IMG/VR virus record: IMGVR_UViG_3300017714_000112
Span: 1 to 28,514 of that record
DNA from: a virus
Direction: 5' to 3' (one strand)
Length of the DNA: 28,514 bases
Part shown: one piece after another, positions 17,024 through 24,338 of the stretch
Numbering within the stretch: the stretch's first letter is position 1
How the letters are laid out: every line of letters begins with the position of its first letter
Position numbers and translations under genes: made by a program
The notes under the pieces: generated by a model
Databases searched by the model: none
Told to the model about the DNA's origin: nothing
The model's input: the letters and a program-made list of their open reading frames with translations, nothing else

Positions 17024-17810
17024 ACAATTTTGTTAATATTTTATGTATTTCTGGGGTACGGTTAAACTGGTGTACTATATCATAGTCTTGCCATCTAGGA
17101 ACTAAACCATATCTTTGTTTTATTCTATCCCCAAATCCCCAAGCTTCAAAAAACTGTGTAGGACCTGCTACAGCCATATGTATACACCAATTATCTGTTA
17201 AGTTAAATTTTTTAACAGCAAATATATCTTTATAAATTACTATGTTCATAGCAGCTTGATCTTCTATATCATGACCTTTTTTACTAGTTAAACATTCAGT
17301 ATTCATTTGTCTTAAGTATTTAGATAATACTTCTATATCTCCAGCTATAACTCCACTACAATATACCTCTTGATCTTTAGTAGGTTGAGTATAAGAAGGA
17401 AAACATTTATTCATAACATCAGTATTCCAAGGCTCTTCTCTATGTAAAACTCCTTCTCCTGCTACAAATATATCAGCTTCATCAGTTATTTTAAGGAAAG
17501 GGTCTTTTAAAAAAGCTACGTCAAATACATCTGTGTATAAAACTTTATTATAGTACTGTTTATTATCTTCTAAGAAATCAGCCATAGGTAATAATCTCAT
17601 ATTATTGACTGTTTCATTACTATTTTCTCTTATACCTTGATATCTAATATTATGTTTTTCTAATGCTTTTATATCTGGTCCAGTAGGATTATAAGCAACT
17701 AAGATAACATCATCGTTATTAGTTACTGCTTCAAATGAGTTTTTCCATAGTAATATTTTATCTATGTTTTGCTCTATATTGTTACATACTCCTGTTAGTA
17801 AGTTGTTCAT
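17016..17810 (-). CDS. putative glycosyltransferase with TDVFD metal site
   Basis: The 264-residue product contains VLYTDVFDVAFLKDPF, with Asp94 and Asp97 in a DxxD site. This is the typical strand end of a GT-A-like family in which a [L/T]TDxxDxxF.xPF motif binds the metal-nucleotide sugar. It also has DIEDQAAMN, which fits the acceptor-side region, and ends with IVHQFNR, matching the C-terminal HQ(Y/F)xR usual in that family. The gene overlaps the upstream gene by 4 bases (ATGA) and the downstream one by 8. Donor sugar and acceptor cannot be read from the sequence. Confidence 0.68.
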   Translation of the reverse strand: MNNLLTGVCNNIEQNIDKILLWKNSFEAVTNNDDVILVAYNPTGPDIKALEKHNIRYQGIRENSNETVNNMRLLPMADFLEDNKQYYNKVLYTDVFDVAFLKDPFLKITDEADIFVAGEGVLHREEPWNTDVMNKCFPSYTQPTKDQEVYCSGVIAGDIEVLSKYLRQMNTECLTSKKGHDIEDQAAMNIVIYKDIFAVKKFNLTDNWCIHMAVAGPTQFFEAWGFGDRIKQRYGLVPRWQDYDIVHQFNRTPEIHKILTKLYA

Positions 17811-19057
17811 AGTACCATTATTTTTTTAGTTTGCCATCCATCTTTATTTCCTGGCCATATAATTATTTGATGAGGTTTAGGACCTGTATAAGATTTCCAT
17901 ATAGTAAAGTCTCCGCCATCTCTAGCTGCTTTAACTTTGTTGTTAAATTGTTCTCCATCCATATCTTCTCTATGTATTTGAGTACCATCTTTATCTTCAA
18001 ATATAAAAGCACAAAAAGTATAATCGTCTAAAGGAAAGTCATAGTGATTTAAATCTATAGCATGTTTAAATTCTGCACTATAAGTATCTTCTTTATTACC
18101 AGGAGGATGATTATTAGCTTTAGTTCTATCTGATATAGCTCTTTCTTTAAATTTTATACCAGCATATATTTCGTAATCTTCTAGAGTTCTAACTGTACCT
18201 AAGCCGTATTTAGTTTCTTTTATTTCATCTTCACTATCAACATGTAGTAAGCTTCTTACTTTAGCATGACAAGCTTTATTTCTAGCTCCCCATTCCTTAT
18301 CGTCATCCCATTGTTTAGTTCTACCTTTTCTAGTATATTCATGCCAAGCTAAAACTTTATTGGGGTGAAATAAATTATAACCGTGAGTATAAGATCTAAC
18401 TGCTAATGTTATTTCTTCTCCGTGAAAATAATATTCTGGATCATGTTGTACTTCTATAGCATGTTTACCTAAAGTAAAGGCAAAGTGAGCAGAAAAGAAT
18501 CTAGCTGGTATAGGATGTAAGGGTTTATTATCTATGTAATAGGGTAGAAAGAATACTACACCCTCAGGGGTAAATCTATCGAAAGACATACCCCATGGAT
18601 GATTGACCCGTCCGTCAGGTTCATTTTCTGGATTATAAGAAGGAATATAACTAGTAAGTAAAGGTTTGTCGTTACCCAGGTTAATTAACCCCTTTAACAT
18701 TGTTATACATTCTTCATCCCAATTTTCTATAAACCTATGGTGGGAGTCTAATTGTAAGGTATAATCTTCACCTCGGTATTGTTGTTGTATTAGGTTTCTA
18801 GCCCAACAAGCACCCTTACTATCGCTATAAGGGATATCAATAATGTTACATCTAGTATTATCATGAAATTCGTCTAAGTTATCCCAGTCGTCTTCTGGGT
18901 TATGTTGCCAGGCTATACATACGTTTAGTCTATCTGGATGCTTAGCCTTTGAGAATAAATCTCTTAATGTTGGAACTAATTCAGGGTCCCTATATGCAGC
19001 TATTTGTACGAATATAGTTTCTTCTCCCTGTTTCTTTTTATCAAAATTAAAACCCAT
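17807..19057 (-). CDS. GlcNAc-transferase family protein (PF11397, GT60-like)
   Basis: This 416-residue protein shows the family pattern clearly. It has IFVQIAAYRDPELVPTLRDL (residues 15-34), then LNVCIAWQ, then KGACWARNLIQ (81-91), then YTLQLDSHHRF (99-109), where the Asp-containing DSHxRF replaces the classical DxD. FSAHFAF and the NKVLAWHEYTR region come later. PF11397 includes the eukaryotic GT60 enzymes that transfer GlcNAc to hydroxyproline of Skp1 or to Thr in parasite glycoproteins; bacterial members are mostly uncharacterised. The C-terminal quarter looks like a separate beta domain. It begins 8 bases after the stop of the GIY-YIG gene and is translationally coupled to the next transferase. 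Family assignment is strong, acceptor unknown. Confidence 0.8.
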   Translation of the reverse strand: MGFNFDKKKQGEETIFVQIAAYRDPELVPTLRDLFSKAKHPDRLNVCIAWQHNPEDDWDNLDEFHDNTRCNIIDIPYSDSKGACWARNLIQQQYRGEDYTLQLDSHHRFIENWDEECITMLKGLINLGNDKPLLTSYIPSYNPENEPDGRVNHPWGMSFDRFTPEGVVFFLPYYIDNKPLHPIPARFFSAHFAFTLGKHAIEVQHDPEYYFHGEEITLAVRSYTHGYNLFHPNKVLAWHEYTRKGRTKQWDDDKEWGARNKACHAKVRSLLHVDSEDEIKETKYGLGTVRTLEDYEIYAGIKFKERAISDRTKANNHPPGNKEDTYSAEFKHAIDLNHYDFPLDDYTFCAFIFEDKDGTQIHREDMDGEQFNNKVKAARDGGDFTIWKSYTGPKPHQIIIWPGNKDGWQTKKIMVL

Positions 19058-19065
19058 TTATTTAT

Positions 19066-19533
19066 TTATTTTTTCCAATGTGTGTTTAGTGCTGGCTGGA
19101 GTAATTTAATCCAGTGCTTTTCTATATCTAATCTCGTATGTTCATCATCTGATTCTGCAATTACAAATGAAGTAATATACTTAGCTTTGTGATGATAAAG
19201 AACTGATTCTTTACTGTAAGGTCTTTTATGTTGAGCTAATCTCAGTCTTAGTGATCCAGAACTACCTACATATAAACCTTTATCAGTTACAACTATGTAG
19301 ACCCCTCCTTTAAGTTTTCCTCTCCATCTAGTACCATTAGCTTTACTTAATTGTTTCCATTGTTCAGTATTTTCTCCTCTCCATTTTTTAGCAGTCTCTT
19401 TAGTCATTTTATTATAATGACATTTTTTACAATAGTTATAAGTATAAACTTTATTTTGTTTCTTATTATTAATTGTATAGTAATCACTTATAGGTAAGTC
19501 TTTATTACATTTAGTACATACTTTATTCTCCAT
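19066..19533 (-). CDS. GIY-YIG endonuclease with N-terminal zinc finger
   Basis: The 155-residue product starts with a Cys4 zinc knuckle (CxxC at 6/9 and 35/38), common in phage homing endonucleases. The GIY-YIG core follows: GVYIV at 77-81, LYVGSS at 87-92, then Arg (96 or 98), His102, and the catalytic Glu138 in DIEKHWIKLLQPALN with Asn150. All core residues seem present, so the enzyme is probably active. It would nick or cut DNA at a recognition site and could spread itself and linked DNA between phages. It is the first gene of the minus-strand cassette, 8 bases upstream of the GT60-like gene. It may be a free-standing homing gene linked to the cassette by chance. Confidence 0.85.
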   Translation of the reverse strand: MENKVCTKCNKDLPISDYYTINNKKQNKVYTYNYCKKCHYNKMTKETAKKWRGENTEQWKQLSKANGTRWRGKLKGGVYIVVTDKGLYVGSSGSLRLRLAQHKRPYSKESVLYHHKAKYITSFVIAESDDEHTRLDIEKHWIKLLQPALNTHWKK

Positions 19534-19775
19534 TAGTATATGTTTTATTTATTTTTATTATATTATATGTTATATTATATACATAGTCATATTTAACCAT
19601 TTATTATATTTTATTTAATAATAATTCTATAATACTATATAAATACCTTATTACATATATCTAAGATATTAAAATTATCTCGAATAAGCAACTGTTTAGA
19701 TAACTTTTTTGAAAAATATATATTTATACCTATTTATAATGGTAAAACTTTTATTAACCCAATTAATAATTCACT
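19534..19775. other. very AT-rich divergent intergenic region
   Basis: About 240 bases separate the minus-strand cassette from the head operon, and promoters for both should lie here. It contains TATAAATA at 19637-19644 (TATTTATA on the minus strand) and two TATTTATA copies on the plus strand (19721-19728, 19731-19738). No promoter can be fixed with confidence. A 22-codon ORF starts at 19739 and runs into the scaffold gene. Confidence 0.45.
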
Positions 19776-20504
19776 ATGCAAAAAGAGGAATTAAAAACGT
19801 TGGTTAAAAAGTACTTCAACTTGACAGAGAATAATACATCCGAAAATAACGCAGAGATTAAGGCTGAATCATTTGATTCGGCTGAACTTGTTGACGGCAC
19901 TAAGATTACCAATAAGGAATCCGATGAATTTGCCGTAGGACAGACTCTATATGTTATTACAGAGGCTGGCGAAGAAGTGACAGCACCCTCAGGGGAGCAC
20001 ACTACTAAGTCTGGTATTGTAATCGTAGTCGACGGTGAAGGAAAAATAACCGGCTATCATCGTCCAGGAGAGACTGGACAAGGATCACTTACAGAGGAAG
20101 AAATGAGCTCTGAAGCAGTATCCGAAAAGGAAGTTAAATCTGATTCAATTGAAGAAGAAAAGACTGAATTAGCTGATCATGATAGAGCAGAGATTACAGT
20201 TGGTGATGAACCAATTAGAGCAGCAGAAGAAGTAGCTATTGAAGCTATTATGGAATCTGTTGGACCAGAAATCGAAGCACTTAAAGCTAAGCTAGCTGAT
20301 ATGGAAGTAAAATTTGCAGAGTATGACGAAAAGCTCAAAGAGCATATGTCAGCTCCAGCAGAGGCACCCGTACAAGCTAAAGAGAGATTATCCGCCACTC
20401 TAACAAAAAAAGATCAAGCGTGGAAAAAAGAACCTTTTAATCAAAAACAAGCCCAGTATGACATGGTCTTAAAAGCTGTGGCATCTAACACTAAAACTAA
20501 ATAA
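19776..20504 (+). CDS. head scaffolding / prohead core protein
   Basis: The 242-residue product is strongly acidic and begins with a helix (MQKEELKTLVKKYFNL). A small beta section follows (LVDGTKIT, LYVITEAGEEVTAPSGEHTT, IVIVVDGEGKITGYH). Next come a Glu-rich disordered stretch, a coiled coil (about residues 160-195, IEALKAKLADMEVKFAEYDEKL) and a basic C-terminus. That layout, placed directly before the capsid gene, is typical of scaffolds that fill the prohead and are then cut by the maturation protease. The basic C-terminus would bind the capsid protein. The capsid gene starts 2 bases after the stop. Confidence 0.78.
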   Translation: MQKEELKTLVKKYFNLTENNTSENNAEIKAESFDSAELVDGTKITNKESDEFAVGQTLYVITEAGEEVTAPSGEHTTKSGIVIVVDGEGKITGYHRPGETGQGSLTEEEMSSEAVSEKEVKSDSIEEEKTELADHDRAEITVGDEPIRAAEEVAIEAIMESVGPEIEALKAKLADMEVKFAEYDEKLKEHMSAPAEAPVQAKERLSATLTKKDQAWKKEPFNQKQAQYDMVLKAVASNTKTK

Positions 20505-20506
20505 CA

Positions 20507-21412
20507 ATGGCAACAGGACTTAACGTTTCAGCCCTTAATGACTTTAATAACGAAGTAGCTGGGCGAATCATTCCTAAAATTGTTTTCGAAGGATATACAA
20601 CATCTGTTCTTCCAATTCAAGAAGGAATTAAATATCAAGAACCTTTAAATCTATTTGATGTAGATTTACAAATTCAAACTGGTAGCTGTGTATCGACTCC
20701 ATCAGGGTCTTTCAACGCTACACAGAGAAACATAACAGTAACAGATAGAATCTCTTACGACGGATTATGTTTAGACGACCTAAACTCTAAGTACTTAGGT
20801 ATATCTGCACTATCTGCAGGATCATATAACGAAACATTTGCATTAGCAGAAACTTATTCTGACTTAATCGTAAATCAAATGAAGAAAAAAGATGACCAAT
20901 TCCTATGGAATACTACAGACGGTCTAGGTCTTTTAACTTCAGGATCTACAGCAGGGGTTGTAACTCCAGCATTAGCAAATGTACCAGTAATAGTAGGAGA
21001 TATCTTAGAAATCATCGACGAATTAATTATTAACCTACCGGATGACGTAGCTGATAGAGATGATTTAACAGTATGGATGTCAGTAGCTTCTTTCAGAAAG
21101 TATGTAACTGCTCTAAGAACGTTAAATAACTTTTACTTCGATCCTTCATCTGTAGCAAACAGACATGGTATCTTACAAATGCAATATCCTTTCCAAAACG
21201 TAAAAGTAATTGGAACAAGTGGTATTACAGGAGAAAGAATTGCTCTTATGCCTGATCAATATGCAGTAGTTGGTACAGACTTAATGTCTGACGTTTCTAA
21301 CTTCTCATTATGGTATGACATAAATGCTGACCAATTAAAACATAGACTAAAGTCTAAGTTAGGTGTGCAAATTGCATACCCTGAGTACGTTATTTCTAAC
21401 GATAGAAACTAA
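20507..21412 (+). CDS. major capsid protein
   Basis: The 301-residue product is an HK97-fold capsid candidate. The N-terminal arm (ALNDFNNEVAGRIIPKIVFEG) leads to the E-loop region and a central LCLDDLNSKYL. An A-domain follows with VWMSVASFRKYVTALRTLNNFYF and IGTSGITGERIALMPDQYAVVGTDLMSD, a pattern common in Bacteroidota phage capsid proteins. It lies directly after the scaffold and is followed by a strong terminator, so scaffold and capsid can form one abundant transcript. Codons are regular and no truncation is seen. The absence of a long N-terminal extension agrees with a separate scaffold. Confidence 0.88.
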   Translation: MATGLNVSALNDFNNEVAGRIIPKIVFEGYTTSVLPIQEGIKYQEPLNLFDVDLQIQTGSCVSTPSGSFNATQRNITVTDRISYDGLCLDDLNSKYLGISALSAGSYNETFALAETYSDLIVNQMKKKDDQFLWNTTDGLGLLTSGSTAGVVTPALANVPVIVGDILEIIDELIINLPDDVADRDDLTVWMSVASFRKYVTALRTLNNFYFDPSSVANRHGILQMQYPFQNVKVIGTSGITGERIALMPDQYAVVGTDLMSDVSNFSLWYDINADQLKHRLKSKLGVQIAYPEYVISNDRN

Positions 21413-21425
21413 TAGAAGATCAAAT

Positions 21426-21451
21426 AAGGCGGTTTCGGCCGCCTTTTTTTT
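21426..21451 (+). terminator. rho-independent terminator after the capsid gene
   Basis: AAGGCGG (21426-21432), a six-base loop and CCGCCTT (21439-21445) form a perfect 7-bp stem running into eight T's ending at 21451. It lies 14 bases after the capsid stop and should end or attenuate the scaffold-capsid transcript. Confidence 0.92.
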
Positions 21452-21471
21452 AACATTTAAAAACTTATAAT

Positions 21472-22023
21472 ATGGCTTGTGATATAACATCAGGATTTCA
21501 ACTAGGTTGTCGAGACAACTCAGGTGGAATTAGTAATATCTATATCTTATCAGGCTCAGTAACATCAGTAACAGAGGCATCTGGAGAAATAACAGACCTT
21601 AGTGGTGATGGAGTATTCTATCAATTTGAATTGACTAAGAATACAGGAGACTTTACGGAGACTCCTAATCCGAGCTTAGAGAACGGTACAGTATTTTACA
21701 CCCAAACGGTTAATGCTGCCTTCCATAAGTTGCAAACTTCTATTAGAAACCAAGTAAAAGTATTAGCACAGAACCCAGATCTTAAAATCGTTGTTGAAAC
21801 AAACAATGGAAATGAAGACGGAGTCGGTAAATTCTTTTATGTAGGAAGATATAGAGGGGCAACCTTATCAGGAGGATCAGGTACCACTGGAACAGCATTT
21901 GGCGATGCAAACCAGTACGCACTGACATTTGAGGGTATGGAACCTCAACCAGCACAAATGATTCTAAACCCAGCAGGATTAGAATTGACAGATGCCTTAA
22001 CAGGTATTACTGTTTCATTTTAA
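21472..22023 (+). CDS. probable tail tube (major tail) protein
   Basis: The 183-residue product starts MACDITSGFQLGCRDNSGGI and is beta-rich. It contains YQFELTKNTGDFTET, then ENGTVFYTQTVNAAFHKL, then LKIVVETNNGNEDGVGKFFYVGRYRGATL. It closes with GYALTFEGME-like QYALTFEGMEPQPAQM. This succession fits tube proteins of Bacteroidota phages, where a conserved xxNGxxxxG loop precedes the closing strand. The gene stands alone between two terminators, consistent with a highly expressed structural protein. An alternative is a capsid decoration protein. Role is inferred from composition and position. Confidence 0.6.
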   Translation: MACDITSGFQLGCRDNSGGISNIYILSGSVTSVTEASGEITDLSGDGVFYQFELTKNTGDFTETPNPSLENGTVFYTQTVNAAFHKLQTSIRNQVKVLAQNPDLKIVVETNNGNEDGVGKFFYVGRYRGATLSGGSGTTGTAFGDANQYALTFEGMEPQPAQMILNPAGLELTDALTGITVSF

Positions 22024-22041
22024 ATACTAATTACAAAAATT

Positions 22042-22076
22042 GGGGACGGTTCTAGTAGGAACTCTCCCCTTTTTTT
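22042..22076 (+). terminator. rho-independent terminator after the tail tube gene
   Basis: GGGGA (22042-22046) pairs with TCCCC (22065-22069). An inner GTTC/GAAC stem sits above a small internal mismatch. Seven T's follow (22070-22076). It lies 19 bases after the stop. Confidence 0.88.
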
Positions 22077-22091
22077 CTTATATTTAATAGT

Positions 22092-22550
22092 ATGATCAAC
22101 ATCTATAGTGCCCACCCGACTTCATCCTTTGTGATGTACCCTGATGATCCAATAACTTCATCGGGAGCACAGCAGTATAGATTAGAACTAACACAATCTT
22201 TAGACCAAAGTACTAGCTCAATATTTACGGTTCAAAGATTAAACACTGAACAACCTCAAAGAACATCTGAGGTTTTAGTTATGTCTGCATTTAGTGGTAG
22301 TGAAATACCAACAGCAGATGGTCAGTATACAGCTAGTTTAAGACTAGGATCAGGTAGAAGCCTCGTATGGGGCACAGCCCATAAATTATTTGGGACCTAT
22401 CATGTAAGATGGAGTGAAGTCGATCTAGATTCTTACGTAGGAGACATAGTAGCATCAGATAGAGCTTACGTGCATGGAACTAATCTACAAGATATAACAA
22501 CATACACAGGCACAGATCAAACAGGTGCTTATACCACATATAACGGATAA
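22092..22550 (+). CDS. hypothetical virion protein
   Basis: This 152-residue product is predicted to be beta-rich. It starts MINIYSAHPTSSFVMYPDDP and has a central VLVMSAFSGSEIPTADGQYTASL segment. It has no signal peptide, membrane segment or enzyme motif. It sits between the tail tube and portal genes, and the portal ATG follows its stop by one base, so it is probably a structural or connector component made with the portal. No family was recognised. Confidence 0.6.
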   Translation: MINIYSAHPTSSFVMYPDDPITSSGAQQYRLELTQSLDQSTSSIFTVQRLNTEQPQRTSEVLVMSAFSGSEIPTADGQYTASLRLGSGRSLVWGTAHKLFGTYHVRWSEVDLDSYVGDIVASDRAYVHGTNLQDITTYTGTDQTGAYTTYNG

Positions 22551-22551
22551 A

Positions 22552-23751
22552 ATGGCAGAAAATAAAAAATTTAAATTCCAAATGATACCTCCTCCAGGAG
22601 GCAATAGATTCTTTGATCATAGAGAAGATTACTCTACTGACGAGTTTATTAGATTTGGAGAAGATAACCTATTCCCTCAGAATACAATAGAGCTTTATAA
22701 CAAGTCTTCAATTAATGCATCAGCAATTAATGCTATTGTAGAAGGAATTATAGGTAAAGGACTTACAGCTGATAACGAATCATATCTAGAAAAAGCTAAT
22801 ATGAAAGGTGAAACTTGGAATGATATATTTCAGAAGATAGCCTTAGACTATAAATTACATGGTTCATATGCATTAGAGATTATTTGGTCTAATGATAGAT
22901 CTAGAATAGAAGCATATCATATTGACTTTGCTAACGTTAGAGCTGCAGAAAAAGACCATAGGGGGCATATACCAGGGTACTATGTCTCATCTAAATGGGG
23001 TAAAATAGGAAGAGCAAGACAATTTGTTACTGAAGAAGAAGCATTATACTTATGTGCTTTCGATCCAGCTAAAAAAGAAGAACATCCTCACCAACTTTAC
23101 GTATGTAAAAACTATAGACCAGGTCAGCAATATTATCCGCTACCTGATTATGTAGGAGCATATAGAGTAATTGAACTAGATATGGAAATAGATAACTTCC
23201 ATACTTGTAATATTAGAAATGGTTTAGCACCGTCTCTAAGCATTACTACATTTACTAATGGATCAGACGATCAATTAAGAGATATCGAAGGGCAGCTAAA
23301 CGCTAACTACGGGGGAACTGATAATGCTGGTAGTCTTATGTACATAGATGTAGACAGTCCAGAGAATGCTCCAGTAATAACACCAATACCACAAAATGGT
23401 GCAGATGGTTACTACACAGCCATTAATGACTTAGTGGTACAAAAAATATTAACAGCACACAGGATTACTTCTCCAATGATCTTAGGAATTAAGACAGCCG
23501 GTGAATTAGGAGGAAGATCAGAAGTAATCGATGCGTATCTATTATTCCAGAACAATGTTATTGTTCCTTTCCAGCAAGTAATACTAGGCTCATTAGAAAG
23601 TATTATGCAAATTAACTACCCAGATATAGTCTTAGGTGTGGAGCAAAAGAAACTATACGAAGACGGTAGAGAGGAAGAAGAAGTGATAGTAGATACCGAC
23701 ACAACAGCTCAAGAAGAAGCTGACATTCAACAACCAGAACTACTCGCATAA
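22552..23751 (+). CDS. portal protein
   Basis: The portal forms the ring through which DNA enters and leaves the head. I use the ATG at 22552 (399 residues; TAA-A-ATG after the previous gene) rather than an in-frame GTG at 22525 that would overlap it. Diagnostic parts are DNLFPQNTIELYNKSSINASAINAIVEGIIGKGL near the N-terminus and WNDIFQKIALDYKLHGSYALEI, the usual portal wing. LTAHRITSPMILGIKTAGELGG marks the stem/crown region. The C-terminus is acidic and probably disordered. It overlaps the next gene by one base. It lies after the capsid and tail tube genes instead of next to the terminase, an unusual order. Confidence 0.88.
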   Translation: MAENKKFKFQMIPPPGGNRFFDHREDYSTDEFIRFGEDNLFPQNTIELYNKSSINASAINAIVEGIIGKGLTADNESYLEKANMKGETWNDIFQKIALDYKLHGSYALEIIWSNDRSRIEAYHIDFANVRAAEKDHRGHIPGYYVSSKWGKIGRARQFVTEEEALYLCAFDPAKKEEHPHQLYVCKNYRPGQQYYPLPDYVGAYRVIELDMEIDNFHTCNIRNGLAPSLSITTFTNGSDDQLRDIEGQLNANYGGTDNAGSLMYIDVDSPENAPVITPIPQNGADGYYTAINDLVVQKILTAHRITSPMILGIKTAGELGGRSEVIDAYLLFQNNVIVPFQQVILGSLESIMQINYPDIVLGVEQKKLYEDGREEEEVIVDTDTTAQEEADIQQPELLA

Positions 23752-24338
23752 TGACAGATGTATTACTAATATCCGAAGCAAAAGTTAGACAGTTTACTGA
23801 CATTAATCAAAATGTTGATACTGATCTAATAAAAAATAATATAAGAACAGCTCAAGATTATTATGTCCAAGCTGTTATAGGTACTGAACTATATAATAAA
23901 TTAAAAGATGATGTTAAAAATAATACCTTAGCTGGTAATTATATTACATTACTAAACGATTATATTCAGGACTTTTTACTGTATGCAACTTACTATGAGA
24001 CACTAGAAAGTATATACATCAGACCAAGAAATAATGGATTACTAAGACCAAATGGTGGAGAAAATAGTGATCCAGTAGATAAAGATCTTTATCATATGAG
24101 AAGACAATCAGTTGAAAATAAGATGACTTATTACAACGAAAGATTGACTAACTACATTATAGAAGAGCAAACTTTATTTCCAGAGCTTAATGATAACGAT
24201 AAGCTTTACGAACAGAATCCAGACTATACCAACAAGTATCACAATCCATTTGTAATGAGAAAGAATATGTATGCTGAGTGGGCTAAAAGGTATGGCATTC
24301 AACTTTACGACACACGATATAAACAATACCCTCAATAA
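23751..24338 (+). CDS. head-tail adaptor (DUF6712-like)
   Basis: The 195-residue helical protein begins LLISEAKVRQFTDINQNVD. It contains IRTAQDYYVQAVIGTELYNKLKDD and LLNDYIQDFLLYATYYETLESIYI. This helical pattern is shared by adaptor proteins following the portal in many Bacteroidota phages (DUF6712-type, comparable in role to HK97 gp6). Such proteins bind under the portal and close the connector. The ATG overlaps the portal stop (TAATG) and its own stop overlaps the next start. Family name is from memory of the motif, role from position. Confidence 0.7.
   Translation: MTDVLLISEAKVRQFTDINQNVDTDLIKNNIRTAQDYYVQAVIGTELYNKLKDDVKNNTLAGNYITLLNDYIQDFLLYATYYETLESIYIRPRNNGLLRPNGGENSDPVDKDLYHMRRQSVENKMTYYNERLTNYIIEEQTLFPELNDNDKLYEQNPDYTNKYHNPFVMRKNMYAEWAKRYGIQLYDTRYKQYPQ

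Noticed and set aside
17831-18031. Plus-strand frame opposite the GT60-like gene.
   Set aside because: It is antisense to a well-supported gene and rich in Phe/Ile/Ser without motifs.
19637-19644. TATAAATA identical to the T4 late promoter core, on the plus strand.
   Set aside because: In a very AT-rich stretch this can occur by chance, and it is about 130 bases from the scaffold start with no supporting elements. Kept only as part of the TATTTATA observation.
19763-20398. Minus-strand frames opposite the scaffold gene.
   Set aside because: They arise from the Glu/Ala-rich codons of the scaffold read backwards and show no start context or homology.
22525-22551. GTG start giving the portal nine extra residues.
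   Set aside because: It would overlap the previous gene by 26 bases; the ATG at 22552 fits the tight spacing seen throughout the operon.
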